This document shows positions 1 to 5,450 of a DNA stretch of 10,969 bases, piece after piece. A program made the translations under genes and the position numbers. The stretch lies in the NCBI GenBank assembly GCA_937915925.1, contig CALGGM010000185.1:1-10969 (forward strand), given 5' to 3'. How positions within the stretch are numbered: the first letter of the stretch is position 1; every line of letters starts with the position of its first letter. Origin of the DNA: an uncultured Clostridia bacterium. Lineage in GTDB: Bacteria; Bacillota; Clostridia; Christensenellales; CAG-138. The notes beneath the pieces were generated by a model that was not told the DNA's origin, searched no databases, and worked only from the letters and a program-made list of their open reading frames with translations.

Positions 1-52
1 ATAACGAAATAACGACATCTCGAAATAACGAAATATCGAAATATCGAAATAA
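1..52. repeat. 8-bp tandem repeat (CGAAATAA/T) upstream of cysK
   Basis: Six consecutive 8-base units start at 5, 13, 21, 29, 37 and 45. Five read CGAAATAA or CGAAATAT; the second is degenerate (CGACATCT). Bases 1-4 (ATAA) match the end of another unit, so the array probably continues beyond the left edge. It is followed by an A-rich run (53-60) and the cysK start. The block is strikingly AT-rich against its surroundings. No sigma-A promoter can be read in it. Its role is unknown; it could be part of the cysK leader or an unrelated microsatellite. Confidence 0.8.
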
Positions 53-65
53 AAAAAATAGAACT

Positions 66-998
66 ATGGCACAGATTGCAAAACAACTGACAGACCTCAT
101 CGGCAACACCCCGTTGCTGGAACTCAACAAGTATTCGCAAGCCAAGGGTCTCGCTACACCCGTCATTGCGAAAGTAGAATACTTCAACCCCGGCGGCAGC
201 GTGAAAGACCGCATCGCCCTCGCCATGATAGAAGACGCCGAGCGGCGGGGCGTCCTGCAACCCGGTGCCACCATCATCGAGCCCACCAGCGGCAATACGG
301 GCGTGGGCCTGGCCCTGGTCAGCGCCGTCAAGGGCTACCACCTCATCCTGACCATGCCCGAGACCATGAGCGTGGAGCGCAGAAACATCCTCAAGGCATA
401 CGGCGCGGAGATCGTGCTGACCGAAGGCGCCAGGGGCATGAAGGGCGCCATCGCCAAGGCCGATGAGCTGGCAGCGGAGATCCCCGGCGGATTTATCCCC
501 GGACAGTTCGTCAACCCGGCCAACCCGGCGGTCCATAAGGCGACCACCGGTCCGGAGATCTGGAACGATACGGACGGCAGGGTGGACATCTTCATCGCCG
601 GCGTGGGCACCGGCGGCACGCTGACCGGCGTCGGTGAATACTTGAAGGAGCAGAACCCTGCAGTGAAGATCGTCGCTCTGGAGCCCGATGACTCTCCGGT
701 CCTTTCCGAGGGCAGATCCGGTTCCCATAAGATCCAGGGCATCGGCGCGGGCTTCGTGCCGGACGTGCTTGATCGCTCGGTCATCGACGAGATCGTGACC
801 GTCAGCAACGAGGACGCGTTTTCCACCGGACGGCGCATCGGACAGCTCGAAGGCGTTGCGGTGGGGATCTCCTCCGGCGCGGCGGCGTATGCGGCGATCC
901 GGGTTGCAAAGCGTCCCGAAAACGAAGGCAAAACGGTCGTGGTGCTGCTGCCCGACGGCGGCGACCGCTACCTCTCCACGGCATTGTTTGAGGATTGA
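66..998 (+). CDS. cysK: Cysteine synthase A (O-acetylserine sulfhydrylase)
   Basis: Cytoplasmic PLP enzyme that converts O-acetyl-L-serine plus sulfide to L-cysteine and acetate. The 310-residue length is typical of CysK. Visible family marks are IGNTPLLEL near residue 12, the PLP lysine K47 in NPGGSVKDR, the substrate loop TSGNTG at 74-79, the phosphate-binding GTGGT at 181-185, the GISSGAA segment at 267-273 that contacts the pyridine ring, and the C-terminal LLPDGGDRYLST. The start at 66 fits the usual CysK N-terminus, but no clear Shine-Dalgarno precedes it (AAAATAGAACT). The stop is one base before the cysE ATG, so the pair is an operon with a shared product pathway. Alanine codons shift from mostly GCC in roughly the first two thirds to mostly GCG in the last third, the latter being the style of the other genes here. 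The activity call is solid; cystathionine beta-synthase-like or sulfocysteine synthase variants are less likely given the length and motifs. Confidence 0.95.
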   Translation: MAQIAKQLTDLIGNTPLLELNKYSQAKGLATPVIAKVEYFNPGGSVKDRIALAMIEDAERRGVLQPGATIIEPTSGNTGVGLALVSAVKGYHLILTMPETMSVERRNILKAYGAEIVLTEGARGMKGAIAKADELAAEIPGGFIPGQFVNPANPAVHKATTGPEIWNDTDGRVDIFIAGVGTGGTLTGVGEYLKEQNPAVKIVALEPDDSPVLSEGRSGSHKIQGIGAGFVPDVLDRSVIDEIVTVSNEDAFSTGRRIGQLEGVAVGISSGAAAYAAIRVAKRPENEGKTVVVLLPDGGDRYLSTALFED

Positions 999-999
999 T

Positions 1000-1878
1000 A
1001 TGGAACAGGAATTGAGAGAACTTCTTGGACTGACCGCCGACACACTGCGCGAGGCGGATGAAGGACATTCGGGCGCGAGCGATTTCAGCTCGTTCCAGAG
1101 CCGCACGGAAAGCATGACGAACCGTCTGATCGACGCCATGTTCCCGCGCCATGCGCAAAAGCCGATCATGCGCGAGCAGGCGCTGTTCGAGGCGGCGGAG
1201 CATATGCGCGCGCTTTTGAGCGCGCTCGCCTACGATTCCAAGCGCGCCGACGCCATCACGCGCGAGCTGATCGAGGCGCTTCCCGAGATCTACCGTATCT
1301 TAAAAACCGATCTTGTCGCGGCGTACCGCGGCGATCCCGCGGCGCGCGACATCGACGAGATCATCCTGTGCTACCCGGCATTTCCCGCGATCTGCACGTA
1401 TCGGCTTGCGCACATCCTGTACGACGCGGGCGTGCCGCTTCTGCCGCGCATCATGACCGAGTACGCGCACCGGCGTACCGGCATCGACATTCACCCCGGC
1501 GCGACGATCGGCGAGTCGTTCTTCATCGACCACGGCACCGGCGTCGTCATCGGCGAGACCACGACCATCGGCAGGGACGTCAAGATCTATCAGCACGTCA
1601 CGCTCGGTGCAAAGAGCTTCAGCACCGACGCGAACGGCATGCCAATCAAGGGCGTGAAGCGTCACCCGGACATCGGCGATCGCGTGGTCATTTACGCTGG
1701 CGCAACGATCCTCGGCGGCGAAACGCGCATCGGAAACGACTGCATCATCGGCGGCAGCGTGTGGCTGACGCACTCGGTGGAAGCGGGCAAAATGGTGCTC
1801 GCGCGCTCGACCGTCACCGACGCGCCGCTGACGCGCGACATCATGCACCCCGACTTCGGCGACAGCGCGATGCTGTAA
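1000..1878 (+). CDS. cysE: Serine O-acetyltransferase (long EpsC/CysE type)
   Basis: Transfers acetyl from acetyl-CoA to L-serine, giving the O-acetylserine used by the upstream cysteine synthase. The 292-residue protein has an alpha-helical N-terminal half (about 1-150) and a left-handed beta-helix of hexapeptide repeats (about 160-270). IDIHPGATIG, the catalytic-type DHGTG (D177, H178), VVIGETTTIG, the VTLGAKSF loop and the RHPDIGD block (H222) match the family. The C-terminus ends in DFGDSAML and lacks the AGVPARIV segment seen after the helix in enterobacterial CysE, as in long SATs of other anaerobes. I chose the ATG at 1000 over an in-frame ATG at 856, which lies inside cysK: a GAGG at 990-993 sits 6 bases upstream, and 1000 follows the cysK stop by one base. 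A rho-independent terminator lies downstream at 1986-2009. Co-expression with CysK suggests a cysteine synthase complex, which is inference. Confidence 0.92.
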   Translation: MEQELRELLGLTADTLREADEGHSGASDFSSFQSRTESMTNRLIDAMFPRHAQKPIMREQALFEAAEHMRALLSALAYDSKRADAITRELIEALPEIYRILKTDLVAAYRGDPAARDIDEIILCYPAFPAICTYRLAHILYDAGVPLLPRIMTEYAHRRTGIDIHPGATIGESFFIDHGTGVVIGETTTIGRDVKIYQHVTLGAKSFSTDANGMPIKGVKRHPDIGDRVVIYAGATILGGETRIGNDCIIGGSVWLTHSVEAGKMVLARSTVTDAPLTRDIMHPDFGDSAML

Positions 1879-1895
1879 AATGCAGAATGGTGAAA

Positions 1896-1967
1896 GCGGG
1901 ACGGATCACATCCGTCCCGCTCAGCCTGTCGCAAAAGGGGTCAGACCATTTGCGGCGAGCTGATTCA
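1896..1967. repeat. Left hairpin pair of a mirror-symmetric intergenic element
   Basis: A perfect 11-bp stem, GCGGGACGGAT (1896-1906) and ATCCGTCCCGC (1910-1920), with loop CAC, is followed at once by a second imperfect inverted repeat: TCAGCCTGTCGCAAA (from about 1921) pairing with TTTGCGGCGAGCTGA (ending about 1965), around a loop containing GGGGTCAGACC. There is no T-run after either stem, so neither looks like a plain terminator. The core GGGACGGAT-CAC-ATCCGTCCC recurs exactly at 2149-2169, where the order of the two hairpins is reversed. Confidence 0.75.
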
Positions 1968-1985
1968 AATGAATACTTGCAGGAT

Positions 1986-2012
1986 GAAAGGGCGCAGGAG
2001 CGCCCTTTCTTT
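1986..2012 (+). terminator. Rho-independent terminator of cysK-cysE
   Basis: A 10-bp perfect stem, GAAAGGGCGC (1986-1995) and GCGCCCTTTC (2000-2009), with loop AGGA, is followed by TTTCTATTATTT. It lies about 107 bases after the cysE stop and is the first plus-strand stem with a T-rich tail. The remaining sequence to about 2110 is AT-rich and shows nothing I can name. Confidence 0.75.
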
Positions 2013-2113
2013 CTATTATTTCGCCGCAAACTATTCGTGTTTTCACTCAGTCGCATACTTTAGTATAGCTCCGTCGCGAAAACGCGAATTCTGCCACCCT
2101 TATCAACAGCCTG

Positions 2114-2177
2114 CTCAGCGTGTCAAAAGGTTTTTTGACACGCTGAGTGGGACGGATCACATCCGTCCCACTTTTTT
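2114..2177. repeat. Right hairpin pair, mirror of 1896-1967; last stem also a possible terminator
   Basis: A perfect 15-bp stem CTCAGCGTGTCAAAA (2114-2128) / TTTTGACACGCTGAG (2133-2147), loop GGTT, abuts a 12-bp stem AGTGGGACGGAT (2146-2157) / ATCCGTCCCACT (2161-2172), loop CAC. The second stem is followed on the plus strand by six T (2172-2177), so it can end plus-strand transcription that passes 2012. On the minus strand it begins right after the methyltransferase stop and may end that transcript, although the minus-strand tail is not T-rich. The T-run overlaps the methyltransferase stop codon. Confidence 0.75.
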
Positions 2178-2988
2178 ACTTTCTCAGCTCCCAGAACGCG
2201 ACGGCGGAGGCGGCGGCGACGTTCAGCGAATCCACGCCGTGCGCCATCGGGATCTTCACCGCGTGATCGCAGCCCTTGATCGCTTCCTTCGGGAGCCCGT
2301 CCCCCTCCGCGCCGAGCACGATCGCAAGGCGCTCCGCGCGTTTCAGCCGCGGGTCGGCGATCGAAAGGGAATCGTCGACAAGCGCCATCGCCAAGGTCAG
2401 AAAGCCGCGTTCGCGCAAAAGCCGCAGCCCGCCCTCCGAAAGCGTCGGGATGCCCGTCCACGGCACCAGAAACACCGTGCCCATCGAAACGCGCACCGCG
2501 CGGCGGTTCAAAGGATCGCAGCACGTCGGCGAAAAGAGCACCGCGTCGATGTTCAGCGCGGCGGCGCTTCTTAAGATCGCGCCGATGTTCGTCGCGTCCA
2601 CCACGCCGTCGAGCACCGCGACGCGTGTTGCGCCGTTGAGCACCTCGCCCAATGCCTTCGGCGGCTTTCTTTTCAATGCGCAGAGCACCCCGCGGGTGAG
2701 CGCATAGCCCGTCAGCGATTGCAAAAGCGCCCGGCTGCCGGTATAGACCGGCACGTCGGGACAGCGGGCAATGAGATCCTTCGCGTCGCCCTCGATGTGC
2801 TTTTCCTCCATCAAGAAGGAGACCGGCTCAAATCCGGCGTCCAGCGCAAGGCGGATCACTTTCGGGCTTTCCGCAATGAACACGCCCTTTTCGGGCTCCA
2901 GCCGGTTTCGGATCTGCGCCTCCGTGAGCCGCGCGTACACATCCAGCGCCGGGTCCTCGATCGAATTCAGATAAAACACGTTTGCCAT
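2176..2988 (-). CDS. TrmH/SpoU-family RNA 2'-O-methyltransferase
   Basis: SAM-dependent methyltransferase of the SPOUT class acting on rRNA or tRNA ribose; the exact nucleotide cannot be read from sequence. The 270-residue protein has an N-terminal substrate-binding region (about 15-105, with NRLEPEKGVFIAESPKVI) and the C-terminal knotted SpoU domain. SpoU motif 1 is VLDGVVDATNIGAILR (125-140; N134 and R140), motif 2 is IVLGAEGDGLP (223-233), and motif 3 is IPMAHGVDSLNVAAASAV (246-263; N256). The start at 2988 fits the family N-terminus (LDVYARLTEAQ follows within 20 residues), but there is no Shine-Dalgarno. An intrinsic terminator hairpin ends 5 bases before the ATG, after which the T-run and GAACA lead into the start. 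The upstream DUF1858 gene is 48 bases away on the same strand. No separate promoter is evident, so expression may rely on read-through. Confidence 0.88.
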   Translation of the reverse strand: MANVFYLNSIEDPALDVYARLTEAQIRNRLEPEKGVFIAESPKVIRLALDAGFEPVSFLMEEKHIEGDAKDLIARCPDVPVYTGSRALLQSLTGYALTRGVLCALKRKPPKALGEVLNGATRVAVLDGVVDATNIGAILRSAAALNIDAVLFSPTCCDPLNRRAVRVSMGTVFLVPWTGIPTLSEGGLRLLRERGFLTLAMALVDDSLSIADPRLKRAERLAIVLGAEGDGLPKEAIKGCDHAVKIPMAHGVDSLNVAAASAVAFWELRK

Positions 2989-2993
2989 TGTTC

Positions 2994-3022
2994 AAAAAAT
3001 GCCCCGCCGGGATCGGCAGGGC
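2994..3022 (-). terminator. Intrinsic terminator between the DUF1858 gene and the RNA methyltransferase
   Basis: Read on the minus strand, GCCCTGCCG (3022-3014) pairs with CGGCGGGGC (3009-3001) in a 9-bp stem with one G-T pair and loop ATCC, followed by ATTTTTTG (six T at 2999-2994). This is a textbook terminator shape. It starts 15 bases after the DUF1858 stop, and its T-run ends 5 bases before the methyltransferase ATG. Confidence 0.8.
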
Positions 3023-3036
3023 GGGTTGAGGCGTCT

Positions 3037-3243
3037 TCAGCTTGCCTGACTTTCGAGGTAGTCGTTGAGGTCCTTGCACAGCGCGTCGGCGTCGATGCCG
3101 TGGACGGCGCAGGCTTCCTCGAGGTTCTCAAAGTGCGACATCGCGCAGCCGAGGCAATGCATGCCGGATGCGATCAAAATGCCCGCGAGGTTTTCATCGA
3201 TCTCGATGATTTTACGGATATTCATATCTTTCGTGATGGTCAT
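3037..3243 (-). CDS. DUF1858 domain protein (small CxxC redox-disulfide protein)
   Basis: A 68-residue cytoplasmic protein covering just one DUF1858 domain, the type known from fusions to hybrid-cluster proteins and proposed to carry a redox-active disulfide. It begins with the typical MTITKDMNIRKIIEI. The conserved motif SGMHCLGCAMS puts a CxxC at C30 and C33, and the C-terminal half (FENLEEACAVHGID onward) is the usual helix pair. Two further cysteines, C45 and C56, are visible. A strong AAGGAG lies 8 bases before the ATG, and a near-consensus promoter lies at 3275-3303. A terminator follows 15 bases after its stop, so it may be mostly monocistronic. Its partner is unknown; a redox or metal-binding role is inference from the family. 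Confidence 0.9.
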   Translation of the reverse strand: MTITKDMNIRKIIEIDENLAGILIASGMHCLGCAMSHFENLEEACAVHGIDADALCKDLNDYLESQAS

Positions 3244-3274
3244 GGTTTTTCTCCTTTATCTGTTCGGTGTGATT

Positions 3275-3303
3275 AGTATAACAAGTTTCGCGCGGTTTTT
3301 CAA
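3275..3303 (-). promoter_or_regulatory. Sigma-A promoter of the DUF1858 gene
   Basis: On the minus strand, TTGAAA (3303-3298), a 17-base spacer and TATACT (3280-3275) are preceded by TGT, giving an extended -10. The start site would fall near 3268, leaving a leader of about 25 bases that contains GATAAAGGAG. It lies between the GH13 stop (3331) and the DUF1858 ATG, so it belongs to DUF1858. No clear terminator for the GH13 gene is seen in 3304-3330. Confidence 0.8.
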
Positions 3304-3330
3304 CAGCCGATTGTGATATTTTCGTGACGC

Positions 3331-5223
3331 TTACGATTTTCGGAGCACGCAAAAGCTGTTTGCCGGGACCGTCGCCGAAAGCGTGCTGCGGCATTCGACC
3401 GTGTTGCCACTCTCGTCGCGATACGTGCCCTCGAGCGAGCCGAGGTCCTCCGCACCCTCGCGGAACAGCGCGGGGTACAGGATCGCGCGCGACGGCGTGT
3501 CGGCGGCGTTCGCAAGCAGGATCAGCGTCTCCTCTGCGCTTTGACGGATCACGCAGACCGTCCGCTTTCCGATCGCGGCGATGTGCGTGCTGCCGTTTCG
3601 GATCGCGTCGCTGGTTTTATGCAGCGCCATCAGGCGTTTTACGCAGTCGGCGATCGTTTCGTCCTCGCGTCCCCACGGGAACGTGCCGCGGTTCAGCGGG
3701 TCGGACATGCCGGTCATGCCCGCTTCGTCGCCGTAGAAGATGCACGGCACGCCGGGCAGCGCCGCCATCAGCGCAAAGCCCGTCATCACGCGCCTGCCTG
3801 CGCGAAGCAGCATCGCCGCGTCGGGATCGTGCGCAAGCTGCTGTTTGCGCGTCAGCGTCCTCGCGTCCGGAATGCCCGTTAACGCGGTTCGGATGCGCTC
3901 GGTGTCGTGCGAGCCCAGGAGGTTCAGACACGCGTCCATAAACGGCTTCGGATAATCCTCCAGCACGCGGTTCAGCGCGTCCGCATAGGCGTAGGCGTCC
4001 CACCGTCCGTTCAGAAATTCGACCGTCGGATCGCGGAACTGGTAGTTCATCGGCGCGTCGAGCTCGTCGCCGTTGACGTAGCCGCGCCGCCCCTCGGGAC
4101 CGAACTTCGTTGCGCAGTTATCCCACACCTCGCCGATCAGAACCGCGTCGGGGTCCTGCGCCTTGATCGAACGGCGGATGCCGCGGATGAACGAATCGGG
4201 CAGCTCGTCCGCAACGTCGAGCCGCCAGCCGGACGCGCCCGCCCTGAGCCATGTGCGGAGCACGCCGTTTTCGCCCTGAATGAATTCCGTATAGTGCGGC
4301 TCGTTCTCCTCCACGTTCGGGAGCGTTTCAAAGTTCCACCAGCACTCGTAGCGCTTCGGATACTCGTAAAACCGGTACCACGGATAGTACGGCGAATCCT
4401 TGCTCTGGCACGCGCCGAGCGTGTCGTAGCGCCCGTAGCGGTTGAAATAAAGCGAATCGTCGCCGGTGTGCGAGAACACGCCGTCCAGAACGATACGGAT
4501 GCCGAGCGCCTTTGCCGCCTCGCACAGCGCTTTAAAATCGTCGTTCGTGCCGAGGATCGGGTCTACGGTCATGTAGTCCGCGGTGTTGTAGCGGTGGTTT
4601 GAGTGCGCGGCAAAGATCGGGTTCAGATAAATGCAGGTCACGCCGAGCGAAGCGATATACGGGAGCTTTTCGCGGATCCCGTTGAGATCGCCGCCGAAGT
4701 AATCGTCCGGCGCATAGTCCTTCGCGCCGCCGTGCGGGGTATAGTACGGCGTTTCGTTCCACCCGTCGTGCACGAAGATCGGTCGTCCGCCCGCGCGGTA
4801 ATCCGCCGCGGCGTTCATAAAGCGCTGCCGGTCGGAACAGAAGAAGCGGTCGGGAAAGATCTGATAGACCACGGCGTTTCGGAACCACTCCGGCGTGGTA
4901 AACGCGCCGTCGTATACGGTCAGTCCGTAGAGCTTCGGCGCGTCGGAAAACTGCGCTTCGCCGCTCTCCGCGCCGAAGTACCGCCCGTTGACGCGGAACG
5001 TGTACCCCATGCGGCACGGCACGGAAGGCGCCGAAAACGTCGCGCGGTACTGCCGCCCGTCCCAGTGCATGGGAAGCGTTTTGGGACCCTCCGGCGGGTA
5101 CAGCAAAAGCTCGACCGAGGCGCTCGAATCGCCGTCGAGGCAGAGGGAAACCGGCGCGTTTGTCTGCACGGCGCCGAACGGCTGTTTGCAATGCGGATTT
5201 CGCGAATGATAATACCAGTTCAT
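3331..5223 (-). CDS. GH13 alpha-glucan hydrolase (neopullulanase/cyclomaltodextrinase or GH13_39 type)
   Basis: Hydrolyses alpha-1,4 and possibly alpha-1,6 bonds in maltodextrins, cyclodextrins or pullulan-type oligosaccharides. The 630-residue protein has no signal peptide, so it is cytoplasmic. An N-terminal beta domain (about 1-105, starting NPHCKQPFGAV) precedes the (beta/alpha)8 barrel, which opens with VVYQIFPDRF near 118. Catalytic regions: I DGVFSH (247-252), II GWRLDVADE with nucleophile D336, III LIGEVWDN with acid/base E365, and IV NLLGSHDTER with transition-state D440. The FYGDEAGMTG stretch at 496-505 and a C-terminal beta domain (about 545-630) complete the fold. Region I has Ser where many family members have Asn. 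The wording GWRLDVADELPD and the N-terminal domain recall subfamily 39, but I cannot confirm this. In-frame TAATAA lies 7-12 bases upstream, so no earlier start is possible. The promoter -10 is only 8 bases before the ATG. No transporter genes adjoin it. Confidence 0.9.
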   Translation of the reverse strand: MNWYYHSRNPHCKQPFGAVQTNAPVSLCLDGDSSASVELLLYPPEGPKTLPMHWDGRQYRATFSAPSVPCRMGYTFRVNGRYFGAESGEAQFSDAPKLYGLTVYDGAFTTPEWFRNAVVYQIFPDRFFCSDRQRFMNAAADYRAGGRPIFVHDGWNETPYYTPHGGAKDYAPDDYFGGDLNGIREKLPYIASLGVTCIYLNPIFAAHSNHRYNTADYMTVDPILGTNDDFKALCEAAKALGIRIVLDGVFSHTGDDSLYFNRYGRYDTLGACQSKDSPYYPWYRFYEYPKRYECWWNFETLPNVEENEPHYTEFIQGENGVLRTWLRAGASGWRLDVADELPDSFIRGIRRSIKAQDPDAVLIGEVWDNCATKFGPEGRRGYVNGDELDAPMNYQFRDPTVEFLNGRWDAYAYADALNRVLEDYPKPFMDACLNLLGSHDTERIRTALTGIPDARTLTRKQQLAHDPDAAMLLRAGRRVMTGFALMAALPGVPCIFYGDEAGMTGMSDPLNRGTFPWGREDETIADCVKRLMALHKTSDAIRNGSTHIAAIGKRTVCVIRQSAEETLILLANAADTPSRAILYPALFREGAEDLGSLEGTYRDESGNTVECRSTLSATVPANSFCVLRKS

Positions 5224-5231
5224 ACCCGTTT

Positions 5232-5260
5232 ATTATACGCGCATTCGACACGGTTTGCAA
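5232..5260 (-). promoter_or_regulatory. Sigma-A promoter of the GH13 gene, start codon within 8 bases of the -10
   Basis: On the minus strand TTGCAA (5260-5255), a 17-base spacer and consensus TATAAT (5237-5232) are followed by only AAACGGGT before the ATG at 5223. The expected start site (6-7 bases past the -10) is one or two bases upstream of the start codon, so the transcript would be leaderless or nearly so. The plus-strand promoter at 5275 is 14 bases away, back to back. Confidence 0.8.
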
Positions 5261-5274
5261 CCCGAACTTTGACT

Positions 5275-5316
5275 TTGACTGTTGACGCCGTATATGGTAT
5301 ACTGCCCGTAAAGGAG
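5275..5316 (+). promoter_or_regulatory. Distal sigma-A promoter and ribosome site upstream of the response regulator
   Basis: TTGACT (5275-5280), a 17-base spacer and TATACT (5298-5303) form a near-consensus promoter. The -35 lies in a short TTTGAC TTTGAC TGTTGAC reiteration (about 5268-5286). The expected start is about 5310, right at an AAGGAG (5311-5316) that sits 5 bases before an ATG at 5322. That ATG is in frame with the response regulator and would add 43 residues to it. Confidence 0.65.
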
Positions 5317-5384
5317 CCGGTATGCGGCGCAAAACGCGGCAGTTTTGTAAAAAAGTTGCAAAATCGAAGCGTTCGAAACATTCA

Positions 5385-5420
5385 TGTTACATTTTGTCCG
5401 CATTTCTGTGTTACAATTTT
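5385..5420 (+). promoter_or_regulatory. Proximal promoter candidate with repeated TGTTACA boxes
   Basis: TGTTACATTTT (5385-5395) and TGTTACAATTTT (5409-5420) are direct repeats 24 bases apart. The second contains an extended -10 (TGT TACAAT, 5412-5417), with TTACAT (5387-5392) 19 bases upstream as a weak -35. The start would be near 5424, leaving a short leader with GGAGG (5438-5442) 8 bases before the response regulator ATG. The repeated box could be a regulator-binding site; this is inference. Confidence 0.5.
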
Positions 5421-5450
5421 TGCCATGAAAAGGAATCGGAGGATGGGAAA

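Noticed and set aside
1..52. CRISPR-like array
   Set aside because: The units are 8 bases long with no spacers, so this is a simple tandem repeat.
335..931. Minus-strand open frame of 198 codons inside cysK
   Set aside because: Shadow of a strongly conserved gene; composition is low-complexity Ser/Pro/Ala and no ribosome site is present.
856..999. Upstream in-frame start for cysE
   Set aside because: It lies inside cysK, has no family support, and the ATG at 1000 has a GAGG and the usual N-terminus.
1880..2175. Riboswitch or T-box in the block after cysE
   Set aside because: The structured elements are simple hairpins located downstream of the cys genes, and no T-box or SAM-type core can be read.
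1969..2574. 201-codon plus-strand open frame across the intergenic block into the methyltransferase gene
   Set aside because: It passes through terminator hairpins and then runs antisense to a clear methyltransferase; no ribosome site.
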